From NCBI GenBank assembly GCA_040882605.1, contig JBBEAY010000003.1:62001-126000 (forward strand): a stretch of DNA of 64,000 nucleotides, in the 5' to 3' direction. Positions 42,028-51,346 of this stretch are shown piece by piece. The notes beneath the pieces were generated by a model, which saw only the letters and a program-made list of their open reading frames with translations, was not told the origin of the DNA and ran no database searches. This stretch comes from JAOUEA01 sp040882605. Lineage in GTDB: Bacteria; Actinomycetota; UBA4738; HRBIN12. Each line of letters opens with the position of its first letter. Within the stretch, counting starts at the first letter, position 1. Both the position numbers and the translations under genes were made by a program.

Positions 42028-42669
42028 GTGCGATCGGCATTCATCTTCTGCGGCGGCGGGCCTTCGCGTGTTTCACTCGACGTTCCCGATGACGCATTCG
42101 TCCTGGCGGCCGACGTGGGTCTCGCCGAGGCGAACCGGCTGGGCGTCGGCGTCGACCTGCTGGTCGGCGACCTCGACTCCGTGAACGCAGCCGACCTCGA
42201 AGCGTTCGAGAGCGCAGGCGGCGAGGTGCGGCGCCACCCCGAAGACAAGGACGCCACCGACCTCGACCTGGCGATCATGGAAGCGATCGCGGCCGGCATG
42301 GAGCGGGTCGTCGTCGTGGGTGGCGACGGCGGCCGGCTCGATCACCTGATCGGTAACGCGCTGGTGCTCACCTCGCCGCGATACGCGAGAGTCGAGATCG
42401 ACGCGGTGTTCGGCGCCGCCCGGTTGCACGTAGCGAGGGGCCGGCGGGAGCTCGCCGGCGTCGCCGACGAGCTGGTCAGCCTGTTCGCGCTTTGCGGATC
42501 GGCCGGAGGAGTCACGACCGATGGCCTGCGCTGGCCGCTCGAGAACGCCGTCTTGGAACCGGGCTCCAGCCTCGGCATCAGCAACCGGTTCCTCGGTGAA
42601 CGGGCGTCGATCGAGGTAAGCGACGGGGTCGTGCTGGCGGTCCGTCCGGGCGGGGAGGCCCTCGCGTGA
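42028..42669 (+). CDS. thiN: Thiamine diphosphokinase
   Basis: A 213-residue enzyme that phosphorylates thiamine to TPP using ATP. Family motifs are LVGDLDSV, the DKDATDLDLAI segment and GGDGGRLDHLIGN. It lies immediately behind the TPP riboswitch and starts with GTG at 42028. The next gene overlaps its end by 4 bp (GTGA), so salvage kinase and transporter are expressed together. Thiamine taken up by the transporter would be trapped as TPP. Confidence 0.9.
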   Translation: MRSAFIFCGGGPSRVSLDVPDDAFVLAADVGLAEANRLGVGVDLLVGDLDSVNAADLEAFESAGGEVRRHPEDKDATDLDLAIMEAIAAGMERVVVVGGDGGRLDHLIGNALVLTSPRYARVEIDAVFGAARLHVARGRRELAGVADELVSLFALCGSAGGVTTDGLRWPLENAVLEPGSSLGISNRFLGERASIEVSDGVVLAVRPGGEALA

Positions 42670-43733
42670 GAGCCCGGAGCCTGCTCCTCACGACCGCGCT
42701 CGTCGTTGCGGCGTGCACCGGCGGCGGCGATGCTGCGACCCCTGACCCGGGGCAGCCGGCCGAGCCCGTCGCCGTCACGCTGCTCACGCACGACTCGTTC
42801 GACGTGAGCCAGCCGGTCGTCCGGGCCTTCGAGCGCGACAGCGGCATCGAGCTGCGCATCGTGCCTGCGGGCGACGCCGGGCAGCTCGTGAACCGAGCGA
42901 TCCTCACGGCGGGCAACCCCGAGGGCGATGTGCTGTTCGGCATCGACGACAACTTGCTGCCGAAAGCCATCGAGGCGGCGGTCTTCGAGCCTTACGAGTC
43001 GCCGGAGCTTTCGCGCGTCAGCGACGCGTTCGAGCTCGACCCGACGCACTCGGTGACACCGATCGACCGCGGCGACGTGTGCCTGAACGTCGATCTCGGG
43101 TGGTTCGCCGAGCGCGGCCTCACGCCACCCGACGACATCGCGAGCCTCACCGACGCTGCCTATCGAGGGCTCACGGTAGTCGAGAATCCGGCGACCTCGA
43201 CGCCGGGGCTCGCCTTCCTGCTCGCGACGATCGCTCGGTTCGGCGAGCCCGCCTGGGAAGACTTCTGGCGCGACCTGCGCGCGAACGACGTGCTCGTGGT
43301 CGAGGGGTGGGAGCAGGCCTACTTCGGTGAGTTCTCGGGTGCCGGTGGAGGGGAAGGCGAGCGTCCGATCGTGGTCTCGTACGCGACGAGTCCGGTCGCC
43401 GAGGTCGTCTTCGCAGAGGAGTCGCTCGATGAAGCGCCGACGGCTTCGGTCACCGAGAGCTGTTACCGCCAAGTGGAGTTCGCGGGCGTGCTGGCCGGTA
43501 CGGAGCACCCCGGTGAGGCTCGGGCCGTGGTCGATTTCTTGCTCTCGAAGCCGTTCCAGCAGGACGTGCCGCTGCGCATGTTCGTGTTCCCCGTGACCGA
43601 CGACGCCGAGCTGCCCGAGGAGTTCGTTCGGTGGACCGAGGAGCCCGTGTCGCCTCTTGTGCTGCCCGCCGAGCAGGTGGAAGCCGGGCGCGAAAGGTGG
43701 GTCCAGACATGGACCGACCTGATGTTCGGCTGA
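42666..43733 (+). CDS. thiB: Thiamine ABC transporter substrate-binding lipoprotein
   Basis: A 355-residue exported binding protein. A signal peptide ends in the lipobox LVVAAC (Cys17), so it is membrane-anchored. The mature part has VTLLTHDSFDVSQPVVRAF, GNPEGDVLFGIDDNLL and SVTPIDRGDVCLNVD, the pattern of ThiB/TbpA thiamine-binding proteins of the iron-type periplasmic family. The riboswitch and thiN upstream make thiamine the likely ligand. The GTG at 42666 overlaps thiN; thiP begins inside its 3' end. Confidence 0.88.
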   Translation: MRARSLLLTTALVVAACTGGGDAATPDPGQPAEPVAVTLLTHDSFDVSQPVVRAFERDSGIELRIVPAGDAGQLVNRAILTAGNPEGDVLFGIDDNLLPKAIEAAVFEPYESPELSRVSDAFELDPTHSVTPIDRGDVCLNVDLGWFAERGLTPPDDIASLTDAAYRGLTVVENPATSTPGLAFLLATIARFGEPAWEDFWRDLRANDVLVVEGWEQAYFGEFSGAGGGEGERPIVVSYATSPVAEVVFAEESLDEAPTASVTESCYRQVEFAGVLAGTEHPGEARAVVDFLLSKPFQQDVPLRMFVFPVTDDAELPEEFVRWTEEPVSPLVLPAEQVEAGRERWVQTWTDLMFG

Positions 43734-45346
43734 GCCCCGTGAGCCGCGGAAGATCTGCGACCGAGTCGCCCGCAGCTCGCATCGGGCGGATCGCACTCGC
43801 CGCGGTGCCGGCCGTCTTCCTGGGGTTGTTCTTCGTCTACCCGCTCGTGTCGATCGTAGGCTCGGTGATCGGCGATGTGCACGTGGGGACCGTGCTCGGC
43901 GATGCGCGGCTGCGCGGCGTGATCTGGTTCACGACCTGGCAAGCAGTGGTCTCGACCGTGCTCACGCTCGCGGCGGGCCTTCCCGCGGCGTACCTGCTCG
44001 CGCGGTTCCGGTTCCCCGGGCGAGCGGTGCTGCGAGTGGCGACGCTGGTGGCGTTCGTGCTGCCGACGGTGGTGGTCGGGGCAGCGTTCGCGGGGTCGCG
44101 GCCCTCGCTGGCATCGCTGCTCGCGGCGCACGTCTTCTTCAACCTCGCAGTGGTCGTCCGGTTGGTCGGAAGCTTCTGGGCGCAACTGGACCCGGCGTAC
44201 GAGGACGTCGCGGCCGAGATGGGCGCGACCGGGGTGCGGCGGTTCACCGACGTGCTGCTGCCGCTGGCTCGGCCTTCGATCGTCGGAGCGGTGACGCTGG
44301 TGTTCCTGTTCACATTCACGTCGTTCGGCGTGGCGCTGTTGCTCGCCGGACCTTCGCGGGCGACGATCGAGGTGGAGATCTTCCGTCAGACCTCGCAGCT
44401 CCTGAACCTTCCGGTCGCGGCGGCGCTCACCCTCGTGCAGCTCACGATCGTGTCGGCGCTGCTGTGGCGCACGTCGCGTACCGAGACCCGGTCGGCGGTG
44501 CGGCAAGGGCTGGTTTCGTCGGCGGACACCGCTCGCGCGCCGCGCACGATGGGGGAACGAGTCTTCGTCGCCGCGGCGGCGCCGCTTTTGGCGGTCGCCG
44601 TGCTCGCGCCTCCGCTGCGCCTCGTCTGGCGTTCGGTGCGAACCTCGACCGGACTGACCCTGCAGCGCTATCTCGACCTCGGCGGCGTCCGCCGGGGGAG
44701 CGCGCTGCCGATCGCACCACTCGACGCGATAGCCACTTCACTTCGGGTCGCTGCAGGCGCCGCCACCATCGCGATCGTCGTGGGCGTCATCGCCGCCTGG
44801 ATCATCGCCAGCTCACGCCCTCGGCGAGGCTCGTGGCTCGCGGGCCTCTCGGCTGTGCCGCTCGGCGTCTCCGCGGTGAGCGTCGGCTTCGGCTACGTCG
44901 TTGCGTTCGACTCAGGCGCGCTCGACCTCCGCGGCAGCGTCTGGCTGCTCGTTTCGGCCCAAGCGGTGGTCGCGCTTCCCTTCGTCGTGCGCCTGGTGGA
45001 GCCCGTCCTCACCTCCACCCGGCACGACCTGACCGAGCAGGCGGCGGCGCTGGGGGCTTCGCCGTGGCAGACCACGCGCGACGTGGTGCTGCCCGTGGCC
45101 TCGCGGGCGATCCTGGGCGCGGCCGTGTTCGCGTTCGCCGTTGCGCTGGGGGAGTTCGGTGCGAGCGCGTTCGTCGCGCGCCTGGACTCCCCCACGATGC
45201 CGATCTCGATCGTGCGCCTGCTGTCGCAACCGGGCGCCGCCTCGGTCGGTCAGGCCACGGCGATGAGCGTGGTGCTGATGGCTGTGACGGCCGGCGTCAC
45301 CGTGGCGATCGACCGCTTCCGCGTCGGCACGTTCGGCCGGCTCTGA
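43709..45346 (+). CDS. thiP: Thiamine ABC transporter permease
   Basis: A 545-residue permease with two transmembrane units, each carrying the EAA loop: the first is DPAYEDVAAEMGATGVRRF (about residue 170), the second DLTEQAAALGASPWQTTRDV (about 445). This is the ThiP layout, with about twelve hydrophobic segments. It starts with ATG at 43709, 25 bp inside thiB, so expression is coupled. The ATPase (ThiQ) is absent from this operon and from the window, so an ATPase encoded elsewhere must energise uptake. Confidence 0.88.
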   Translation: MDRPDVRLSPVSRGRSATESPAARIGRIALAAVPAVFLGLFFVYPLVSIVGSVIGDVHVGTVLGDARLRGVIWFTTWQAVVSTVLTLAAGLPAAYLLARFRFPGRAVLRVATLVAFVLPTVVVGAAFAGSRPSLASLLAAHVFFNLAVVVRLVGSFWAQLDPAYEDVAAEMGATGVRRFTDVLLPLARPSIVGAVTLVFLFTFTSFGVALLLAGPSRATIEVEIFRQTSQLLNLPVAAALTLVQLTIVSALLWRTSRTETRSAVRQGLVSSADTARAPRTMGERVFVAAAAPLLAVAVLAPPLRLVWRSVRTSTGLTLQRYLDLGGVRRGSALPIAPLDAIATSLRVAAGAATIAIVVGVIAAWIIASSRPRRGSWLAGLSAVPLGVSAVSVGFGYVVAFDSGALDLRGSVWLLVSAQAVVALPFVVRLVEPVLTSTRHDLTEQAAALGASPWQTTRDVVLPVASRAILGAAVFAFAVALGEFGASAFVARLDSPTMPISIVRLLSQPGAASVGQATAMSVVLMAVTAGVTVAIDRFRVGTFGRL

Positions 45347-45403
45347 TCGCGAGGCCGTCCGGGGACGGCACTGCCAGGGCGAGACCGTCGGGGATCGGCG
45401 CGA

Positions 45404-45733
45404 TCAGAAGGAGGGCGCGGGCGGCGGCGCCGTCGTCACCTGCACGACCGCGGGCTCTTCCGATGCGTTGCGGATCGTGAGCTCGGTGCCGGCGGGCACG
45501 AGCACGGCGTGCCACTGGCTCATGCGTGTGCGGCCCTTTCCGACCTGCACCGCGACCTCGCCGGCGAGCACCGACACGATCGCGTCGGATGCCTTGTCGG
45601 CGATGGTGCCGATGTCCTGCGCGCCCTGCAGGCAGATCAGCTGGCTCCAGATGCGCTCGGTCTCGAACAGCACCTCGGTGCGAGCAGCCTCGTCGTCGAA
45701 GCGCACGAGGTCTCTCATGTCGCGGGGCTTCAT
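45404..45733 (-). CDS. Small cupin-domain protein
   Basis: A 109-residue single-cupin protein: ICLQGAQDIGTIADKASDA, then VLAGEVAVQVG and WHAVLVPAGTELTIRN give the two cupin half-motifs. The first motif lacks the usual His pair, so a metal site is doubtful. It could be a ligand-binding or isomerase-like cupin. The ATG at 45733 begins the fold. It points away from pepA, with 129 bp between their starts. Confidence 0.65.
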   Translation of the reverse strand: MKPRDMRDLVRFDDEAARTEVLFETERIWSQLICLQGAQDIGTIADKASDAIVSVLAGEVAVQVGKGRTRMSQWHAVLVPAGTELTIRNASEEPAVVQVTTAPPPAPSF

Positions 45734-45862
45734 CGCCCTCAGACTATCGACCTTGGTCGAGCCTCGGCCGAACCTGCGCGTGGCCACGCGATTACACTGC
45801 CCGGCAACCGCGAGGCCGCGACCTCGCTGATCCCGCCACGAGAAGCGAAGGAGCGACGCGAC

Positions 45863-47341
45863 GTGACCACGTATTCCTACTCGAGCGAATCTGCGGCAGA
45901 GGTAAAGGCCGCCCTGCTCATCGTTCCCGTGTTCGAAGGGCTGAAGCCGGGGCCAGGGGTTCGCGAGACCGGTCTCGCCAAGGCCTTCGCCGACGCGAAG
46001 CACACCGGCAAGCGGGGCGAGGCCTTGCTCGTCACCCGACGTGATCGCGACGGCTTCGCCGCCGGCGCAGTGCTGCTGGTCGGCGCGGGCGCCAAGGACG
46101 AGTTCACCGTTGAAGCCGCCCGCCGGGTGCTCGGTCGCGCGGCGTCAACCGCCCGCCGTTTCGGAACCGTCGCGACGACGTTCCCGCAGGCGTTCACCGC
46201 GGCCAAAGCTGCCGACGCCGTCCAGGCTACGGCTGAAGGTTTGGGGCTCGGCGACTACCGCTTCGACCGCTACCGCTCGAAGCCAGACGATGCCAAGGGC
46301 CTCACGAGGGTCGTCGTGCTGGGCAGCACGAAGTGGCAACCCAAGCCGCTGAAGGACGCAGTGAAGCGCGCCGCGATCGTCGTCGACGCCGTGTGCTGGG
46401 CGCGCGATCTCGTCAACACGCCGGCCGGCGACATGCCGCCCGCCGAGATCGCTCGCGAGGCGCAGCGCATGGCGCGCTCGGTGGGCCTCACGTGCAAGGT
46501 GTGGAACGAGTCCCAGCTCGACAAGGGCGGTTTCGGGGGCATCCTCGGTGTCGGCAAGGGAAGCGTGAATCCACCCAGGCTGATCGAGCTCACGTATATG
46601 GGCGCCGGCAACGCGACGCCGATCGCGTTCACCGGCAAGGGCATCGCCTTCGACTCCGGCGGCCTGTCGATCAAGGACGCCAAGGGCATGGAGACCATGA
46701 AGGACGACATGGGCGGTGCGGCGTCGATCCTCGCCACGATGAAGGCGATCGCGCGCCTGAAGCCGAAGATCAACGTGATCGCGGCGATACCGTGCAGCGA
46801 GAACATGCCGAGCGGCTCGGCCCAGAAGCCCGGCGACGTGATCACCCACCGCGGGGGCACGACATCGGAGGTGCTCAACACCGACGCGGAAGGCCGTCTC
46901 GTGCTCGCCGACGCGCTGGCCTTCCTCGCCGAGCGTAAGCCCGAGTTGATCGTCGACACCGCCACGCTCACGGGAGCGTGTGTCGTTGCCCTCGGCACCT
47001 CGATCACCGGGGCGATGGGCAACGACGACGCGCTGATCCGCGAGCTGATCGCGGCGGGAGACGCGACCGGCGAGCCGATCTGGCAGCTTCCGCTGCACAA
47101 GGAATATCGCGCCCTGATCGACTCGGCCGTCGCCGACATCAAGAACATCGGCGACCGGTGGGGAGGCGCGATCACGGCGGCATGGTTCCTGGCGGAGTTC
47201 GTGGGCGATACGCCCTGGTGTCACCTCGACATCGCGGGACCGGCGTTCAGCGACCGCGGAACCGACCTCAGCCCGCGGGGCGCGACCGGCGCACCCGTTC
47301 GCACGCTGGTGAAGTTCGTGCTCGACCGAGCCGCCGCCTGA
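45863..47341 (+). CDS. pepA: Cytosol (leucyl) aminopeptidase, M17 family
   Basis: A 492-residue two-zinc aminopeptidase. The catalytic C-terminal domain has VGKGSVNPPR, FDSGGLSIK, the hallmark NTDAEGRLVLADAL and IDTATLTGAC-type sequence (VDTATLTGACV). The N-terminal domain is the usual M17 regulatory fold. The GTG at 45863 follows GAAGGAGCG. It removes N-terminal residues from peptides in the cytosol. The deacetylase gene follows 16 bp after its stop. Confidence 0.92.
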   Translation: MTTYSYSSESAAEVKAALLIVPVFEGLKPGPGVRETGLAKAFADAKHTGKRGEALLVTRRDRDGFAAGAVLLVGAGAKDEFTVEAARRVLGRAASTARRFGTVATTFPQAFTAAKAADAVQATAEGLGLGDYRFDRYRSKPDDAKGLTRVVVLGSTKWQPKPLKDAVKRAAIVVDAVCWARDLVNTPAGDMPPAEIAREAQRMARSVGLTCKVWNESQLDKGGFGGILGVGKGSVNPPRLIELTYMGAGNATPIAFTGKGIAFDSGGLSIKDAKGMETMKDDMGGAASILATMKAIARLKPKINVIAAIPCSENMPSGSAQKPGDVITHRGGTTSEVLNTDAEGRLVLADALAFLAERKPELIVDTATLTGACVVALGTSITGAMGNDDALIRELIAAGDATGEPIWQLPLHKEYRALIDSAVADIKNIGDRWGGAITAAWFLAEFVGDTPWCHLDIAGPAFSDRGTDLSPRGATGAPVRTLVKFVLDRAAA

Positions 47342-47357
47342 GGCGAGGGCGAGTCGA

Positions 47358-48119
47358 GTGAGCGATATCGAGATCCCGGCCGCGCAGGTCGAGGACGCCG
47401 AAGGGCCCGTCGAAGCTCCTCGTACGGGGCCCGTGCTCGCCATCTTTGCCCACCCCGACGACGCGGAGATCGCCGCGGGTGGCACGATCGCGAACTGGAC
47501 CGCCGCGGGCCGTGACGTGCACCTGCTCGTGCTCACGAACGGCGATCGCGGCTCGCAGGACCCCGTGCTCGAGCGGGTCGAGCTCGCGCGCACGCGCGCC
47601 CGCGAGACCGAGGCGGCCGGCGAGCTGCTCGGCCTCGCGAGCGTGCGCCTGCTCGACGTGCACGACGGCGACCTCACGAACACGGTTGAGGTGCGCGACC
47701 AGGTCGTGCGCCGCATCCGAGAGGTGCGGGCAGAAACGGTGCTCTCGGTCGACCCGACCGCGGTCTTCTTCCAGAACAGCTACTACAACCACTCCGACCA
47801 CCGCACCGCGGGGTTCGTCGCCCTCGACTCCGCCTTCCCCGGCTCGGGCAATCCCCACTTCTTCCCCGAACATCTGGGTGATGGCATCGCCGTGCAGGAA
47901 GTCACCGACATGTGGCTCGGTTGGACGAACGAGCCGAACCACACCGAGGACGTCACCGACACATGGCAGACGAAGATCGACGCCCTGGCGTGCCACGAGA
48001 GCCAGCTCGCCGAAGGCATCCGCTTCTTCGAGACCTTCTTGCTCGAAGAGGCCGAGGAAGCCGGCAAGAAGATCGGCGCCGCCCGCGCGGAAGAGTTCCG
48101 CCGCCTCGACCTGACGTAG
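47358..48119 (+). CDS. PIG-L (LmbE) family deacetylase
   Basis: A 253-residue zinc hydrolase of the LmbE/PIG-L family. The metal site is AIFAHPDDAEIAAGG (His-Pro-Asp-Asp) near residue 30, with the third ligand in YYNHSDHRTAG. The family removes acetyl groups from GlcNAc-containing substrates; in actinobacteria this includes MshB and Mca of mycothiol metabolism. The long N-terminal tail and the C terminus do not let me choose between them. It is co-directional with pepA. Confidence 0.85.
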   Translation: MSDIEIPAAQVEDAEGPVEAPRTGPVLAIFAHPDDAEIAAGGTIANWTAAGRDVHLLVLTNGDRGSQDPVLERVELARTRARETEAAGELLGLASVRLLDVHDGDLTNTVEVRDQVVRRIREVRAETVLSVDPTAVFFQNSYYNHSDHRTAGFVALDSAFPGSGNPHFFPEHLGDGIAVQEVTDMWLGWTNEPNHTEDVTDTWQTKIDALACHESQLAEGIRFFETFLLEEAEEAGKKIGAARAEEFRRLDLT

Positions 48120-48129
48120 GCTCACGCGA

Positions 48130-48987
48130 GTGGCGAATGCGCATTTCGGTGAGATCGGCGACGTCTGGAAGCACCTGGTGCTCGGTGATGTGCTCGATCG
48201 CGAGGGGCCCGCGAGGTACTGGGAGACGCACTCCGGGTCGGGCACGTACGAGCTCGACCGCACGTGGGAGCGCGAGTACGGTGTGTTCACCCTGCTGCGC
48301 GAGGCTCCTCGCGCGCCCGCGATCAACGCATCTCGGTTCCTGGGGCTCGTCCGCACGCTTCCGCCCCGAAACGACGGCGTTCCACGGTACCCGGGGTCGC
48401 CTCGGCTCGCGATGGAGGTGCTCGGGGCCGACGCCACGTACCTGTTCTGCGACCTCGACCCTGCAAGCGTTTCCGACCTGACGCGTACGGCGCGCGAGCT
48501 CGACTTCCACGATCTCGTGCGGGTGGAGCGCGCCGACGGGCTCGCGACGGTGTGGGCCGCGGCGCAAGGCCTCGCGCCCGACGCGGCCGCCCAGACGTTC
48601 GTGCTGCTCGATCCGTTCGACGAGACCGAGCGCTCCGTCGACGACATGGATTCGCTGGACCTGTTCACCAGGCTCGTTGCGGGCGGCTTCCCGACAGCGC
48701 TCTGGCACGGGTACGACGACATCGCCGGCCGCGACACGATCAGGGCTCGGGCAGTCGTTCACGGCGTTGTGACGCACACGATCGACATCGAGACAGCGTT
48801 CCTGCGAGGGGAGACGACCCTGTATGCGGGCGTCGGGGGCTGCGGCATGCTCTTCGCCAACGTGGCGGAAGATGTCGTGGATCACGTCGAGCGTCTCGGC
48901 CGGCAGCTCGAGGCCTGCTACGACGAGGCGCTGATGCCCGACGCCACGCCGGGCACGTTGCGGTTCACCCGAGCCGACCTCGGCTAG
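48130..48987 (+). CDS. RlmJ-like rRNA adenine methyltransferase
   Basis: A 285-residue protein resembling RlmJ, which methylates N6 of A2030 in 23S rRNA. It keeps FGEIGDVWKHLVL (RlmJ N-terminal motif), ETHSGSGTYEL, RYPGSPRLAME and a catalytic DPF-x-E (VLLDPFDETE) in place of the usual DPPY. The last change makes the match looser, so the target may differ. The GTG at 48130 begins 10 bp after the deacetylase stop. Confidence 0.68.
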   Translation: MANAHFGEIGDVWKHLVLGDVLDREGPARYWETHSGSGTYELDRTWEREYGVFTLLREAPRAPAINASRFLGLVRTLPPRNDGVPRYPGSPRLAMEVLGADATYLFCDLDPASVSDLTRTARELDFHDLVRVERADGLATVWAAAQGLAPDAAAQTFVLLDPFDETERSVDDMDSLDLFTRLVAGGFPTALWHGYDDIAGRDTIRARAVVHGVVTHTIDIETAFLRGETTLYAGVGGCGMLFANVAEDVVDHVERLGRQLEACYDEALMPDATPGTLRFTRADLG

Positions 48988-48990
48988 GTC

Positions 48991-49785
48991 TCATGCGGGC
49001 TTCGTCGCCGTCGCGATGATGACCTCGCGGAAGTCGTTCAGCGGATCGGGGAACCGCTCGGCGAAGACGGCTCGTGTGCGTTCGCGCAGCGATGCCCACC
49101 CCGCGTCGCCGAGCATGTTCTTGACGAACCGCCCGGTCGCCCAGACCTGCAGGCCATCGAGGTAGTCGTCGAGTGAGTACTGCCAGCGGTACTTCACGAC
49201 TTCGGTGCGCACGCTGCGGAACCCCGCGTCGTTCAACGCCTCTTCGACCGCGATGCGATGTTTGAAGCGTTCGTGCCACGGTGCGGCCTCGGCGTACGCG
49301 GGCGCGAGCAGCTCGCGTGGTACGACGCTCTCGACGAGCTCGCGCCAGGTCTGCTGGTACGCGTCGACACCGTCGGCCCAGGTCGTGAACCCGATGCGTC
49401 CGCCCAAGCGCAGCACGCGGGTGATGTCGAAGAGCACGGTCTCGACCTTGTTGAAGTGCGCGAGCACGAACGAGCCGAGCACCGCGTCGAACCGCCCCGG
49501 TCCGAACGGAAGGTCGATCGCATGTGCGGCGACGACCGGCACCTTCGGCCGTTCTCGTCGCGCGACGCGCAGCATGCCGATAGATTCGTCGATGCCCACG
49601 ACCGACGCGCCGGCATCGGCCGCCGCCTGCGCCGCGACCCCCGTGCCGGTGCCGACGTCGAGCACCCGCGCGCCGTCGGCGAGCCCGATCATCTCGACCA
49701 GATCGCGCGCAGCTTCGGTGAGCCGATGCGCGTGCACGCGTTCATACGTCTCGGCCACATCGTCGTAGGTGCGCCAGTCGTTCAT
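48991..49785 (-). CDS. SAM-dependent methyltransferase, UbiE-like
   Basis: A 264-residue class I methyltransferase. Motif I is VLDVGTGTGVAAQAA, motif II is VVGIDESIGMLRVA, followed by AHAIDLPFGPGRFDAV and VLRLGGRIGFTTW. The opening MNDWRTYDDVAETYERVH is typical of UbiE/COQ5-like enzymes, and the C-terminal part has helices that form the lid. The substrate is unknown. The ATG at 49785 is chosen; sequence upstream is not conserved in style. Confidence 0.8.
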   Translation of the reverse strand: MNDWRTYDDVAETYERVHAHRLTEAARDLVEMIGLADGARVLDVGTGTGVAAQAAADAGASVVGIDESIGMLRVARRERPKVPVVAAHAIDLPFGPGRFDAVLGSFVLAHFNKVETVLFDITRVLRLGGRIGFTTWADGVDAYQQTWRELVESVVPRELLAPAYAEAAPWHERFKHRIAVEEALNDAGFRSVRTEVVKYRWQYSLDDYLDGLQVWATGRFVKNMLGDAGWASLRERTRAVFAERFPDPLNDFREVIIATATKPA

Positions 49786-49924
49786 GTGCAGCAAGCCTAT
49801 CGGTCGCGAGCCGCAACGCTGCCTGCCGGAAGGCTCGCGCGGCTCGGCGGGTCGGCGAGCCTTTGAACGCCGGGTCGTCATGCGCCCCCGGTACGCTGTG
49901 GAACCGTATGCGAGGGGACACGCA

Positions 49925-50701
49925 TTGACCGGCGCGGCCGGGTACATGGCGCTCGTGCTGGCCGAGGTGGTGGCCGGGGCGTGCGTCTTCCTTTGGCTCA
50001 CCCCGTTGTGGAACGAGGTCAAGCGTGGATTCTTCACGCTCACCTCCGCGATCCTACTCGTGGTCGCCCTCGCCGCCTGGCTCTCGACGCGCGCGGCGCA
50101 GGTCGCGGGCGACGGCGCTGGGCGTTGGTCCGTCACGCTCGCACTCGCCACCGCCGCGGCGATCGGTATCGCGTTCGTGCTGATGCTCGCGAAGCGTCAC
50201 CTGCCTGCGCGTGTCGCCGGCATCGCCGGCACAGTGGCGTCGATCGCCACGCTGGTGGCGACGGCCGGTGCCGCTCGGCAGTCGTTCCTGATCGCGCTGT
50301 TCCAACTGCTCGTCGGCGCGGCGTTCCTCGGCTCCATCACCGACGGACTGTTGCTCGGGCACTGGTACCTCACCGATCGCGGCCTGAACCGTGGGCCGAT
50401 CAACCGCTTCACGACGGTCATGGTTGCGGCGGTCGTGATCGAAGCCGGCGCGATCGTCACCAGCGGGTTCGAGGGAGTGGAGAGCTCGGCGTCGCTCAAT
50501 CCGCTGCTCACGGCCGGAGCGCTCGCGCCCTGGATCGCACTCGGCATGGTGATCGCGACGCTGCTGATCGCGCTGCTCACGCGGGCGACCCTCAGGGGCG
50601 AGCGCGCCTCCGCGGTGCAATCGGCCACCGGCTTCTACTACCTCGCGGTCGTCACCGCGTTCACGGCCGAGGTCGCCGTGAAGACCAGGTTCTTGGCGTA
50701 G
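49925..50701 (+). CDS. Integral membrane protein of unknown family
   Basis: A 258-residue protein with about seven or eight hydrophobic segments. The central region FLGSITDGLLLGHWYLTDRG stands out, with a His-Trp-Tyr cluster at a membrane edge that could bind a ligand or metal. I do not recognise the family. A TTG at 49925 is preferred because of GAGGGGAC 8 bp upstream; an ATG at 49880 is in frame but weaker. It is followed after 3 bp by the CPBP protease gene, and so begins a long run of co-directional genes. Confidence 0.6.
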   Translation: MTGAAGYMALVLAEVVAGACVFLWLTPLWNEVKRGFFTLTSAILLVVALAAWLSTRAAQVAGDGAGRWSVTLALATAAAIGIAFVLMLAKRHLPARVAGIAGTVASIATLVATAGAARQSFLIALFQLLVGAAFLGSITDGLLLGHWYLTDRGLNRGPINRFTTVMVAAVVIEAGAIVTSGFEGVESSASLNPLLTAGALAPWIALGMVIATLLIALLTRATLRGERASAVQSATGFYYLAVVTAFTAEVAVKTRFLA

Positions 50702-50704
50702 ACC

Positions 50705-51346
50705 ATGCAGATCGCCGTGATGGTCGCGGGAGGCATCGCCGAGGTCGTCGGATGGTGGCTCGTTGCGACCGGACGCGCCGACATCTGGAAGCTCATGCCC
50801 GTGGTGCTCGGCGCCATGGGCGTCGCGGCGGTGATAGCGCGGCCGCCGGTCGCCGCCGCCGAAACGTCGGCGATCGCGGCCCTCATCATCGGCGCCGGTG
50901 CCGGCCTCACGCTGTATCTCGCCACGCGAGCCTTCGTGTGGACCGCCTCCTCGCACTGGATACCGTTCCGTCGTGACGTTCTCGAGAAGTACGACCAGGC
51001 AGGTGAGGTCACGCTTGCGACCACGCTCGTGCTGAGCCTCGCGATCATGGTGCCGGCCGAAGAGCTCTTCTGGCGAGGCCTGTGGCATGCCCGGCTCGAC
51101 GACACGATGGTGTCGGGGGTCGCAGCGCTGGCCGCGTGGGGCGCCTACGTCGGCGTCAACCTCGCGAGTCGCAGCCTGCCGATCGTGGCCGGCGCGATCG
51201 TCGGAGGCGCCGTCTGGGCCGGTCTCGCATGGTGGACCGGTGGCGTGCTCGCGAGCGTCGCGAGCCATATCCTGTGGACAGGGTTGATGCTCGCGCTCCC
51301 TCCGGGAGCTGCGCGCCCCGCGATCGAGGAAGGAACTGCCCGGTGA
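50705..51346 (+). CDS. CPBP-family intramembrane metalloprotease
   Basis: A 213-residue membrane protein with about six hydrophobic segments. The CPBP (CAAX-protease/Abi) motifs are visible: VPAEELFWRGLWH (motif 1, EE-x3-R) and SHILWTG (a later His). Bacterial members act in membrane-protein maturation or bacteriocin self-immunity; the target is unknown here. Its last codons overlap the next start (GTGA at 51343-51346). Confidence 0.75.
   Translation: MQIAVMVAGGIAEVVGWWLVATGRADIWKLMPVVLGAMGVAAVIARPPVAAAETSAIAALIIGAGAGLTLYLATRAFVWTASSHWIPFRRDVLEKYDQAGEVTLATTLVLSLAIMVPAEELFWRGLWHARLDDTMVSGVAALAAWGAYVGVNLASRSLPIVAGAIVGGAVWAGLAWWTGGVLASVASHILWTGLMLALPPGAARPAIEEGTAR

Noticed and set aside
42342..43796. 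Long minus-strand open frame of 484 codons
   Set aside because: It is the antisense of thiB and thiN, has no recognisable protein motifs, and reflects GC-rich codon bias.
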